A program made the translations under genes and the position numbers. Below, one piece after another: positions 22,301 through 32,709 of a DNA stretch of 64,000 nt (positions are counted from its first letter, which is position 1; every line of letters starts with the position of its first letter). The notes below the pieces were generated by a model that saw only the letters and a program-made list of their open reading frames with translations, was not told where the DNA came from and did not search any database. Source of the stretch: Acanthopleura granulata (Eukaryota > Mollusca > Polyplacophora > Chitonida > Chitonidae); assembly GCA_016165875.1 (NCBI GenBank), contig JABBOT010000029.1, positions 1,162,639-1,226,638 on the forward strand, written 5' to 3'.

Positions 22301-23998
22301 GCATGTTTGACTCGTATAATGGTACCCAGCATTATCAATGGACAAAACCACAGAACATGGAGTCAACCACTGACTTCTGGTTTGTTCGTTTCGTTGTTTG
22401 GGCTTAACATGCTTTCAACATTATACCACTCATATCACGACTATGATAGAAGGCCAGAGCCAATGCCAAAATATTTATGGTGCGGTCTCACTGAAATGCC
22501 ATGCTAAACACACCACAAATGAGACCAAACCAAATCACACTGTACTGGCATCAGCCCGACCAGCACTTGTCTGTTCATCTTATGCTGAGTGCCAAGCCAG
22601 GTAGAGCCAAGAATACCGAAGTTACAGTCTTGTAGTGTGTATTTAATGACTTCATTTGGCACTGAACACTTGTCGCATATGATGTATTGGGGAAACCATA
22701 GGTCTGCAGCTAACTTTATGTGCATGCAAGACATTACAAGAGACTGCTGCTGTCAAGGACTTCTTGCTATCAGGACCAGCAAAGATGCAAGAAGAGGAAT
22801 CTAGAAAATTCCTAGTCTGAAAATGAGGATGGAACAACTGTCTCAAGGTCACCTTGCAATCGGAAGTCTCATTAACATTTATTCTGCATTGGTCATCTTT
22901 GTAACACACCTTCTACCTGTTGATATTTACTTTCCTTCATTTACCCCCATTAAAACTGAAAACATAATTCCTGACAAGATGCATTAGGAAGAAGCAACTA
23001 CGAACCCAATGTGGGTAACTTAGCCATCTGTCAGGTACTAGCATGAAAGCAAACACTCTGGTACAAATAACAAAGCAATGTGCCAACAGTTACACTGACA
23101 TACATAGTAAGCTTACATTTATGCTTACTGGACAGACCCATAACAGAAATGAAAATAAATTAATAGGAAGTATGAATCTTGATGTAGTCTACAACGATAT
23201 CAAGTATCAGTGAAACTGAATAAAGACTCTGACTGTAATATCATTCTGAAAGAAATGTTAACACATGTATGCTGCTTGAAAATTGATTCTGTGAATTATT
23301 TATCTAGATGTAGTCTGCACGTGTACCAAGTTTTGGTGTAATTGGCCAAAAACAGTAACTGTGGTAGTATTTTGAAAGAAATGTTAACACGTTGGAAGAA
23401 CAAACAGACAGATGGGCAAACCAATCACTGAAATTCATTTATTTATTTATTTACTTGACTTGTGTTTAGCACCATTCACAAAAATATTTCACTTATCATT
23501 ATACGACTGTCCAGCATTATGATGGGAGGAAACCAGGCACAGCCCTAATGAAACCCAGAGCTATCCACAGGTTGCCTGCAGATCTTCCCATGTACATGTA
23601 TGGTTGGAGAGGAAGCCAGTTTAGGCTGGACTTGAACTCACAGCTACTGCATTGGTGAGAGGTCATTATGCTGTACTAGTACGCTAACACCACCGGCCAT
23701 TCCCACCCACCCCCGCCAAAAGAAATTTTAAAAATTTAACAAATTATGTCTCTTGATGTAGTCTAACCTTGAACTTTTGTCAAAATCGGACAGAAACTGT
23801 ACATAGAAATGTTAACAGATGCTGGAAAAAAGGACATATGCACAAACAATGGACAACTTGCGAGTACATAAGTTCTTCTACTAGAGTTTTAGTTACCATT
23901 CATGTTATTACCTGCATTTCATCTGGGTAGTATTTGGCATACTGACTGTAAGTCATCCCTCTGGAGCCGGCCCCAACAATGATGAACTTTAGTGGCAT
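13325..23998 (-). CDS. Gfo/Idh/MocA-family NAD(P)-dependent oxidoreductase, 12 exons, complete
   Basis: Exons, 5' to 3' on the minus strand: 23912-23998, 22039-22123, 20367-20440, 19106-19165, 18438-18602, 17134-17319, 15920-16012, 15395-15523, 14885-14986, 14503-14566, 14050-14147, 13325-13441. They total 1260 nt, 419 residues plus stop, all in phase. The N-terminus [15 protein letters not shown] is a Rossmann dinucleotide-binding motif (GAGSRG, residues 9-14). LLEKPMA near residues 96-102 is the conserved EKP segment. [18 protein letters not shown] and [12 protein letters not shown] fit the catalytic domain. [15 protein letters not shown] has four Cys and may bind a metal. GHGGADYW follows near the C-terminus. 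The family oxidises or reduces sugars and cyclitols; no signal peptide is seen, so it is probably cytosolic. The substrate cannot be named. It is head-to-head with the gene starting at 24967. Confidence 0.88.
13741..14010 (-). mobile_element. SINE, family C, copy 1
   Basis: Shares long stretches with 49235-49510 (CTGTGGCAGG, AAAGTGCTGC, CCACTG, GTACCATTTT) and with the reverse complement of 26197-26490. A GGTCTCCCAGC stretch near its high-coordinate end could be a degenerate tRNA B box. It lies in the oxidoreductase intron, within 50 bp of the exon at 14050. Confidence 0.65.
14262..14412. repeat. Imperfect ~30-bp tandem repeat in an intron
   Basis: Repeats of GGGGGATACAGAG(G/C) alternating with CTGTC/CATCA-type segments fill this part of the intron between the oxidoreductase exons at 14050 and 14503. 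Confidence 0.6.
15786..15907. repeat. 52-bp tandem repeat, about 2.3 copies
   Basis: GTGAGTTCCCTGAACCATGTTGCTAATGCAGGATGCTAGTCAT-type units occur in tandem just beyond the donor of the exon at 15920-16012. The copies differ by only a few bases. Confidence 0.75.
16030..16530. repeat. Diverged minisatellite (~28-30 bp) in the oxidoreductase intron
   Basis: About 17 imperfect units of the type ACAAGCCCTTGTGGAAACACATG fill the intron between exons 15920-16012 and 17134-17319. Several overlapping ORFs on both strands come from this repeat and are not genes. Confidence 0.85.
18170..18500 (-). repeat. ~125-bp tandem duplication of an exon 3' edge with its donor site
   Basis: The sequence around the donor of exon 18438-18602 (coding VVNIQHLEP, then the donor) recurs at about 18308 and 18181, each with a decayed donor-like site. 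Translation of a downstream copy still reads IQHVKPVSV, against IQHLEPVSV in the real exon. Spacing is 127 and 123 bp. Confidence 0.75.
18898..18965. mobile_element. Short SINE-like fragment
   Basis: GGCAGTATTTCAGCCATATTGTGG followed by GAACATGTTTAAACGAGG resembles a widespread marine invertebrate repeat known to me by appearance only. It is a fragment in an intron of the oxidoreductase gene. Confidence 0.3.
20456..20715 (-). mobile_element. SINE, family A, near full length, copy 1
   Basis: On the plus strand it opens with TTATTTATTT (the reversed AAAT tail), then TACTCAAGAATATTTCACT, CCAGCACTATGGTGG, GGGGGAAACCCATGACCATC, CTTGAACTCACA (reversed B box) and CTAACC (reversed A box). The tRNA-related head is therefore at the high-coordinate end. 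It abuts the oxidoreductase exon at 20367-20440. Confidence 0.8.
21484..21757 (-). mobile_element. SINE, family A, copy 2
   Basis: Same order of blocks as the copy at 20456: ATTT-rich tail, TACTCAAGAATATGTCACTTAT, CCAGCATTATGG, GAAACCCATGACCATCC, TTGAACTCACA and a GCTAACCGAGCCAC head. Intronic. Confidence 0.85.
22256..22380 (-). mobile_element. Degenerate family A SINE fragment
   Basis: TTTATTTGATTTTTGTATAG, then TTTGACTCGTATAATGG and CCCAGCATTATCAATGG, align with the family A body but with many changes. The head is missing. Confidence 0.4.
23428..23700 (-). mobile_element. SINE, family A, copy 3
   Basis: TTTATTTATTTATTTACTTG, CATTATGATGGGAGG, AACCCAGAGCTATCC, GACTTGAACTCACAG and GTACGCTAACACC follow in the usual order. 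It lies in the first intron of the oxidoreductase gene. Confidence 0.8.
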
Positions 23999-24966
23999 GA
24001 TGAGGGGAGAAGATCTAAACCTGTAGCTCTGCCAGAAATCAAAGAATCTGCTCTCGAACTAACACCAGCGCAGGTGAGTTAAAACTACTCTTATCAAATT
24101 GATAACACCTGCCCTACATCACCTAAAATTTCGTCCATGACTAATGTGCTCAATTTTCCGCATTCTCAAAGTTGTACTGACATGAAAGACATGACATCCT
24201 ATTACTGAAAAATGAAAGCTCAAGCACCAAAATTAATGTTTTATGTGAGTACGGTGTGAAACACTGATCAAATAAATAAATAAATAATATTTTATGACAA
24301 CTATTTGTCTGTAACAGATTTAAGGTCATTTACGTGTAGAGCAGGCCGATTTATGAACCACATTTATTTGCCTGTAACAATGCACCTTTTCGTATCAAAT
24401 TTAAGGTCATTTACCTGTACCATGGGCCAACTTATGACCCATATTTCATATCCTATACACAGCTGATATACCTTTCACTTTAGGACTTACAGCTAAGTAA
24501 ACATGTCACTCTGGAATAAACAACAATATATCCTGTATTTTGACATCACCGAGCAACAGTTGTAAGTCTTCGGTAATACATACATGTGTTTTGACGGAAT
24601 AATTTGAATTTGGCCTCATGTGGCTACAAAAGAGCACCGCAAGAAGCTTGACATTCGTCCCTATATTTCTCAAAGTATCTCGCTTCACCAATACTATTTA
24701 TATCACCAGTGAAAATTAAGCTAATACTTAAAATAAGATAGAAAATGATAAAAACCAAATCACCTGTAAACTGCGCGTAGACCCTCAAGTGTTCACAACC
24801 CACCTGGTTTCCCGGTAATGACAGCCTCGTTTTGGAGCAGCCAATGGGAAGGCGTTGCTGGCCCATGTGACAACGCCTCCTGAAGCATTGAGTCCACCAC
24901 CTCGTGTTTTTTGATCCGAATTTCACTCGTATCGCAACCGTGTCTGTGCCAAAAGTATAGCTCATC
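23999..24966. promoter_or_regulatory. Shared divergent promoter interval
   Basis: The oxidoreductase ATG (minus) and the repeat-protein ATG (plus) are 968 bp apart with no supported gene between them, so the promoters are probably here. No TATA box can be assigned with confidence. A 114-residue minus-strand open frame near 24624-24968 has no family resemblance and covers the start of the plus-strand gene; it is taken as chance. Confidence 0.45.
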
Positions 24967-27900
24967 ATGGCTGATGCAAAGACCCAGTTGACGAGGGATG
25001 GAACGATGCAAGTGACTGCGAAGGTAAGAAAAAATCTGCGCCAGGGAAGTTCATGAAATCCGATCTAGAAGAGGCCTGTGTTGGTGAAGCTAATAGCCAT
25101 TTCTGGGCTCCATGTTGTAGTGGATACTGCTGACCTACATTGTTGTTTTTGGGAGTATTGTTGATAAAATTAACGAGTTTTTTCACCTCCATGTCCAGCG
25201 GAGTGAATTCCTTCCTCCTGTAAGCCTGTTTTTTTGTTTTAGTTCGTACAATTAAGGCAAAGACTTTATTTCATAAGTGGGGTTTCATATCCAAGATGGC
25301 GTTGCCGACTCAGTGCCAAGGTCAGCGGAGAGAGACCCGGTAAGACTTAAACGCAACTAGTGCGCGCTCCAACATGCCTAAGCAAAGGCCAAACATCAGA
25401 TTGGATCATATGGTGTTTTATGAAGACTGGGCAGTATCGTTAGTGAGTTGTCATCGAATGTATATTGCAAATGCGGAGGTTTGAGGGCGACAGTGCAGAA
25501 TCCGAGCAGACTGTTGTTTACAGTGTGCATTGTATGTCGCCTGCTGCCGGCCGGCATGTGGCGTGCCTTCGGCTAGTACGTAAAGTGGAGTAATAGTACG
25601 TCATACGGACTTCAGAGTGACATTGAGACTTCAAAGTGTAGTACTGCCTACCGGATGAACACTGCCAAGAAAAACTTTAGTCAAAGTTTTATTACAGAAT
25701 GCATGGTGTTTATTTTGACACCACGAGGGTCACATGTCGTGAAACAGTCGGGGCACTGGAGGAGGGTCACAGACCTTTCTGAATGATAATGAATTTGTGT
25801 AAAGCATGCATACATAACTCTCACAAATAATGACACAAGTAAAGGTCTAAAAGTTCTGAGAAACAGGAGTTCAGAAGAAAAGAAAATAATAGTCATTACT
25901 TTGCTTCTAAATTAAATTTCTGTTAGAACTGTAAAGACGTTTACACACGGATATAAAGGCATAGTAAATACTAATATATGAAATGTGAAATATAAAAAGG
26001 CGTCAAGCCACACTTGGACTTCAGGCAACAACCTGCAATATATTCAGATTTTCATTTAAACAGATAAAATATAACAAGCATGCCATTACTAAGTTGTCCT
26101 CTACCCTAGTTGCAGCCAGACAGCATGTAGCGCAAGAACTCAAAATGTGACGAAAACAACAAACCATAGGGCATCCATTCAAAATGCAAGAAACTGCCCG
26201 GGTGGTCTAGCTGTGATGGTAATGGTACTTGTTGCTGTCTCACTTGGCGCTCAGCATTGAGAGGTTAGAGCAAGGAAACAGGACTGGCCGGCCCGGTGTC
26301 AGTGTAATGTGACTGAGTAGGGTGTCATGTCTGGTGTCCTCGGCATGATGTTCCAGTGGCAACAGCACTTTGGCGGCATGGATTCACCCTGCCTCAAGAA
26401 GACACTCTATTTGCGCACACCAGGAGGGTCCTTGTCATCATATAACTGGAACATTAAGTACAACGTTAAGCACCAAGAACTCACTCACTGACTCAAACTC
26501 CAAGAGTGGTCTGTTAAGTTCTGAATCGTACAAAATGTGGGCAGCCATTGTATGAAGACGAGAGGTTTTAAGTGAGCTGTAAGCATTGAATTAGAAGACA
26601 GCTGATTACAGATAAAAGAATTGGGCCATGGCTGAGTCAGTAAGGCACTTGCCATAGAACTGCTATAACACACGAGGGACAGCAGAGCCTTAGATAGTTT
26701 ATTTCCCACGTTTATGGCCAACATTCCCTAAATACATGTAGAAATGTAAGAAATTGCTGTAATGTACACATCAACACTGAGCTGTAAAACTGAGCATACC
26801 GGTTCATATAGTTAATGCTCAAAACAAGAGGTATGACATAAGCAATAAGGTGAGTTATAGTTACACTACACTCACAAGGTTGCAAACCCACTCAAAAGGT
26901 GCATGTAAAATCCTTGATCAGCTTGATATATTTTCCCGACACAGAAGCAACTTGATCATGAAATAAAATTCTTTGGACTGGGACACAGAGGAAATATTCT
27001 GATATGTTTTTTTGAGTGGCTTTTTGTTTAAAATCAGATGGTGAAATGGAAACAGAATTACATGAATAAGAAGATTGTAAGACTTTATAGGTGCTGAAAT
27101 GAAGGATTGGCTATTTTAGCTTCTAAATCAAAGCAGCTCCAGGTTTGTATACTGAAGTGTGCTGTAGTGAACGAGACCTCAAAGCTGTCTCTCAGAACAT
27201 CATAGTGGACATGTCATGGCATATTTGATGAGGGTGTGAGAATCTTGTACCTCTGAGGTGTGAGTGCCTATTACTGGACCAGCAGAGAGCTAAATGAGGT
27301 GGGGAAGGAGGGGGGGGCTAAATAGAGCAGAGCACTGCTTCATTCATGTAGTGTCCTGACAATAGATATACAGCGTCCAGTCTGATAGTGAGGATTAAGT
27401 AAACACTGACTGAGGGGCTTGTGGGGTTGACTTGAGTCGTCATGGATAAGTGAACACGCTATTTGTACGGGTTTTTAAACATATTTTGCACCAGTCTGAT
27501 ATTCTGAATTTCTGCATGGTATCTACCTGGTAAACACTATAAGTTAGACAACCTTCAGTCATTCATTGCAATTATAAAAGGGGTTTTATTTGTACTCCTC
27601 TCCTTGATTGAAGTAAGACTTTTTTAATGCTTGAACAAGCTGTTATTGTGGATGTTTGTTGTCTGAGTACTGTGTCATCCATTAAACATGTTTGTGTTTT
27701 CCTTGTAGGAAGGGATTGAATATCTTCAGGCAGCCAAGAAGGACACGTTATTAGAGATGCAGGGCTTGAAGCCTGGGGACAAGGGTGCCGCAGCAGGGTC
27801 GTCCCAAGGCTCCACAGGAGGAGATGATAAGCCCTCAATGGCCAGAGCTGGAACAATGGCCGTCACTGCTAAGGTACGAATTTGTTACCCTCTGCAAATT

Positions 27901-30900
27901 TATGGTGTCTTTAGAACTTGAAGACAAAGAGTTCAAACCCCAGTCCAGTCACAGCCATGATTTTAAAATGTGCTTTCTTGGTACTTCTCTGATTTGCTGA
28001 ACGACTCCGGATAAGGGCCATCTGTATAAATCTTTGGCCCCTCTCCAAGGTGGCTACTGTTAGTTGCAAGTTCAGTCGTACATGAGAAGGCAACCAGTAG
28101 ATGGTTGTGGTTTCTCCATTTCCCTCCCACCATAATGAAGGTTGCCATCATATTATTGAAATGTTTAAAATACGGCGTAATGCACTGATCAAATAAATGT
28201 GTTAATCTTTTAAATGAGGTGTTTCCTGAAAATTTTATACTTTAGCCCTGGCACTCCATCTTTGTTAAAAAAAAAACTAAGCCTCATTGTGAATTGTGAT
28301 ATTACACAGCAATGAAACCGACGCCCATCATAGAAATGAATTGTATTGGCTTCCAATAGTAACACAAGCTTGTCAATCAGTCCTTGGTGTTAACTGTCAC
28401 TTTTTGAGAGAATAAGTCTGTTAAAGATAAGTGAGGGATTTGGACAAGTTTTTAAGTTCACAGGGACTCTGTTAAGCACTCTAGTATTGCACAGCTTGCA
28501 TTGTTTTTGCAATATTTGCATCCATCGATGCAAGTTACCCATTTGAACAAAACCTGTGGAGGGCTGTCTTGTACCTAACAAATACAGTCATTTGATATGA
28601 CAAATATTTAGTGCCGTGCTGATACATGTTTCATCTGATTACAGGAAGGTAATGCTCTGCTCGGTGATGCGAAGCCAGACGCTGATGCCCTTACTCGTGG
28701 CCAGCAGCGGAAAATTGATGAAATTTCATCAGAAATAGCCCCTGAATCACCAGTAAAGAAACCTCGTATGACCAGAGACAACACCATGCTGGAAACGGCA
28801 AAGGTACAGCGCACTGTATACTTGATAGTGCATTTTGGAGTGCAAATGAAGAGCATCAGATAAATGTTTTTTTATTTCATTTTTTTTCCTCTCTGAGGGA
28901 GAACTTATAAAGGCTCAGGTAATTTGCTGCAAAAGATGCTGTCTCCAAAACTGTTCTTCAGGATTCTCCAAACTGTATGACCTAATCATAAAACCAGGTG
29001 TGAAATTCTTTAAGGGAGGTAACTCTACATGAACAGAATATTGCTGTCAATATCTGTCCCTTTAGCATTCGAACCAAATTTTATCAGCTCCCATAAAGAG
29101 CCCTTCTTTTCCGGTGTCTTCTTGCATGGGTTTCTCATTGGCTGTGCCTGGTTTCCTTCCCACCATAATGCTAACCGTCCTCATAGAAGTCAAATATTCA
29201 TGAGTACGACGTACCAGTCAATTAGACAACTGTGGCAATTCATATCTAGATTCTTGCATGAAACACAAAGTATGCAAAATGACACCATATAATATTTCAC
29301 CATGTCACTTTTTATGGTACAGTACTCTTTAGACTCAGATTCTCTCATCTTCCCAAAATGGCAGAGAACATAGTAATCTAGGTTTGTGGAGCTTCGAGGG
29401 CCTGGGTGGCCTCTGGATCCTTACTGAATGTTCTGGGATAGTATTTACCCCCTCCCCTCTCTCCACTTTTATTTTCCTTCTGACACCACTGTCCATTCAG
29501 GTTTGGATTGTAATATATAGTATCTCCTAACTATCAGTGGCTGTGTTCTAAATACTTGTGCTTATTGGCCAAATTTCAAAAGCAAATTCCGAACTATAGA
29601 TTGGCCAATTAATAATTAATTTGATGAAAAAAACTGAAGTGCTATCACCAATAATAATATCATGTACAATTTATGTTTTCAGGAAGCAAAAGACTTACTG
29701 GGAAATGAGAAGTTGGGAGACACTCGGCAAGAAACGAAAGCCAAACAGAAAAAGACCCCTGTTAAGCGAGAAACTACGATGGCGAAAACCATGAAAGAAG
29801 GTAATTCCCATTTTCCTTTATGTTCCGAACATGTTGAGTGGCATTTGCTAAGATCATTTTGAAGTTGTGTGTGGTGACAGTGTCAAAACTTGATTAGCTT
29901 GCTGCATGTTTGTTTGCTACCATGTTTGCTTATTACAGTGTACCAATCTGGTTGCCTAAGCGCTTGAAAATTCGCACTGGCCTGATCGGAATCCCTTGGG
30001 CCACCGACCAGCAGAGTTAATAAGCACAGGTCCTGTTGTTTTTGGTCTGTGAGGTATCAATGGTCAGGGAAGTCCTCAGTGGCTCTATTTAAATTCATAA
30101 GAGTTCTGTAAACATAGGCGTCTACCAGATGCCATATTTTAATGAATAGGCCCAGCTGAACAGTTTGATCATGTTGTCCTTTATTAAACTGTATGTCCCA
30201 GAAACTGGACCATCACCAGAAGGATGGAATTGTATAAATATGCTGCGAAAGAACATGTAAAAGACATGGGTAATTATCCAGGACTGATTATATTTCAGCT
30301 CAAGACATACTGGTGGGTGCCACGGAGGTGGGTCGCAGGACACGCTCCCAGTCTCGAGGAGACACCAAACTATCACCTCCCAAACGGGCAGGAACTATGC
30401 AATCAACTGCTAAGGTAAGCTCTGTCAAGAAGCTTCTGGATTGCTCTCAAATTTGTTATCAAACCAATAAGCAATCAGGCTGACAATGACATTGTCAGGC
30501 ATCAAGTCCAATCTTGTCAGGCCACAGCTGAAAAAGTTATTTGTAGGCCTGCACATACTAGTGAAGTCAGCTGACATTTTGAATATTTGTTTGCTTTTTA
30601 GACTGCTTTCCATTTAAAGAAAAAAGAAAGTACGCTAATCAGGGAAATATTGGACTAGGAAAATGATAAAAATACCAAGAACAAACCTCATGTGTATGTT
30701 GATTATAGCATGAGCATAGTTATAGTTAAATTTAATATGTGACTGTCCATCAGATTCTGGTCCCAAGTTTCCTACTCTCTTGCTTTACCTGGGATCTTTT
30801 GGAAAGTCTAGTAACGAAATAAACAAGTTTTGGAAACCAAATTATGCCTCTGCTCTCTGACACTATACCTTCCTGTTTTGTATGTAAATAATGACGCATG

Positions 30901-31205
30901 GATAAGAGTGATGGGATGGCAGTATAGCTTTGCGCATAGTTTTATCTGATTAAAGAAAGCCTATCAGAGTTCAAAGGACGTCTTGCGGATGTGGTTGTTT
31001 TCAACAGTTCTACTACCATGCCGGCAGTGTAAGACAGACAACATTTCACAATACGGCTCACATTTCTGATTAGTAATTCTGTTCATGTTTATTTCGTGCT
31101 CAGGAGGGGAAGGAGTTCTTGAAAAGGGGCAAGAAGGGTAACAAAGCTTCAGAGGAAGACGAGGGCGAAGATGAAGAGGCGGAGAAAGACGAAGCCACAG
31201 AGTGA
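24967..31205 (+). CDS. Unrecognised 238-residue exon-repeat protein with basic motifs and an acidic tail
   Basis: Exons are 24967-25023, 27709-27873, 28645-28803, 29683-29800, 30299-30414 and 31104-31205: 717 nt, all in phase, from MADAKTQL to the stop TGA. Five copies of a motif of the type [KR]xxTMxxTAKE(G/A)xxxL occur: TRDGTMQVTAKEGIEYL (residue 9), ARAGTMAVTAKEGNALL (64), TRDNTMLETAKEAKDLL (117), KRETTMAKTMKEAQDIL (155) and KRAGTMQSTAKEGKEFL (195). Four are split by a phase-0 intron between K and E, and the fourth by a phase-1 intron 4 nt later. Linkers are hydrophilic, with SPVKKPR (109-115) and SPPKR; the last 20 residues are strongly acidic. Basic SP-K motifs plus an acidic tail suggest a nuclear or chromatin-associated protein, but that is inference. 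No domain was recognised and no membrane segment is present. AATAAA at 31907 is a plausible poly(A) signal. Confidence 0.82.
25282..25340 (+). promoter_or_regulatory. Possible alternative promoter/first exon with YY1-like motif
   Basis: CCAAGATGGCG at 25292-25302 resembles a YY1 site, and about 40 nt later CCCG|GTAAGA is a good donor. The ATG here would join the next exon out of frame. If used, it would be a mainly non-coding first exon of the repeat-protein gene. Confidence 0.25.
26197..26490 (+). mobile_element. SINE, family C, copy 2 (plus orientation)
   Basis: Reverse complement of the elements at 13741 and 49235: GGAAACAGGACTGGCCGG, GTGTCAGTGTAATGTGACTG, GGTGTCCTCGGCATGATG and CACTTTGGCGGCATGG, ending AACGTTAAGCACCAAGAAC. 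It lies in the first intron of the repeat-protein gene. Confidence 0.65.
28078..28200 (+). mobile_element. Degenerate family A SINE, plus orientation
   Basis: TTTCCCTCCCACCATAATG, ACGGCGTAATGCACTGATC and AAATAAATG form the 3' half and tail of the family A body. The tRNA-like head is not clear. Confidence 0.5.
29115..29225 (+). mobile_element. Degenerate family A SINE body, plus orientation
   Basis: GGTTTCCTTCCCACCATAATG, then CAAATATTCATGAGTACGACG and ACCAGTCAATTA, match the family A body. Intronic in the repeat-protein gene. Confidence 0.5.
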
Positions 31206-32462
31206 CCAATCAAATCCTCAGAAATCATGGCCCTGAGGCAGGCATAATCACAAACATGTCATCTCCATCCACCATCAACATTCAGGAGCTCGCAGACGCC
31301 ATTTTACTCGACGCGTTTCCCGTCTGCTGAACAGACTTGACACTAACTTCGTGTGCGGGCGCAGAAAATACAGGCAGCGAGTTTCCTGAGCTCTATTCTA
31401 CAGACAGCGGAATGACATGTCCTTTTAATCTCACACATTTACATCTGGATGTCTTTGCATTTCTGTGTTTTATATATCTAGTTGATGTCTTGTTACATGT
31501 ACTGTGTCATTTCATTTATATTGCAGCATTTGTGATGTTGGTTGTTAGGATATTTGTCTATCCTAGATTTTTCTGTTCAAATAAGTGATTTTAACCAAAG
31601 CTGTGTATAAAATTATACATTATAAAATTTTTATATCTAGTTCAGAAGAAATAATGAGGTCGAAATTTTAGATAAATTTAACATGTTCTGAGCCAATATC
31701 TTGATGTTTAGTGATCGTTTAAAAGTTGTACTGATAAGTGGTCCTTTGATGTTTTATTGGGATATTTCTATAATATGTTCTTTTGAAATTTTAGACTTGA
31801 TTATATATATACACTCATATATATACATATGTACTTGTACATTTACTAATGTAGAAAGTAAAGTTTTTGAAAGTGGATGTAGCTTTTCTTGTTTTCATAG
31901 AATTAAAATAAAGGAATAATAGGTGATACCAATGTGTCTTAGGGTATAAGTGTCACAAAAACAAGCATCCTGCAACAGCAATTTTACCATGAAAGTAACA
32001 AAATGTGACAATGTAAATTAAGCTTTCCGAATTTATTTTGTCTGTTTTGAATACTGGTATTTGTTAAATGTTTCAAGCTGCTTAAAGTGGGTTTTCATCC
32101 ACTATTAAACGCTTAATGATAAATTATAACTACACAGATTCAGTTGAAACATACTTTAATGCATACTGAAAAAATTTATTGGGAACAATTTCACACAACT
32201 CACAGGTACATTTACCAACGTGAATGTAATTTAACGCTTTAGGGACAGCCTTGTCGAGAAATACATAAATTCGGACAAAGGAAGAAACTGCGTGGCCTAT
32301 CATGCAAACATTAGGAGACAGGATTTATGAGGAAGCGGATTGAAACGGACAATACATAAAAGCATGTCCTAGACCTATCAAACGTTACGCCCGATCGAAT
32401 GATCGAATTTTACACCTACATAACATTTTAGCAGAACTGATCGCGTACTTCTAAATGTTCGA
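31206..32462 (+). other. 3' flank and UTR of the repeat-protein gene
   Basis: AT-rich sequence after the stop codon. AATAAA at 31907-31912 is the most likely poly(A) signal. Nothing else is recognised. Confidence 0.45.
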
Positions 32463-32468
32463 TTGCTA

Positions 32469-32660
32469 GTTTCACTGTATATAAATGATCATAAGCAGAG
32501 TTTGAATCTTGAATTTTTTAATAGTTCTGTCCAGAAGAAGGTTTTTCAATAGATTAGGCCTGATTATGTCGTAACGTGGACAATGAAAGAAAAAATACGA
32601 GTAATCCGGCGAGATTCCACAGAAGATCAGAAGAGCCTGGTTCACGATTATAGTCATTAT
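32469..32660 (-). mobile_element. Non-LTR retrotransposon (LINE) C-terminal fragment
   Basis: The minus strand reads FFFHCPRYDIIRPNLLKNL, which resembles the cysteine-containing end of many LINE reverse transcriptase ORFs (HxxxxCPRY). Only this tail is present; no polymerase core was found nearby. Confidence 0.5.
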
Positions 32661-32684
32661 TTTGTTAGCATACCATTTCCATTA

Positions 32685-32709
32685 TATTCTATTCTATTCT
32701 ATTCTATTC
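32685..32709. repeat. Pentanucleotide microsatellite (ATTCT)n
   Basis: Five consecutive ATTCT units next to the LINE fragment. Confidence 0.9.

Noticed and set aside
24624..24968. 114-residue minus-strand open frame upstream of the oxidoreductase
   Set aside because: It covers the start region of the plus-strand gene, shows no family resemblance and lacks supporting splice structure.
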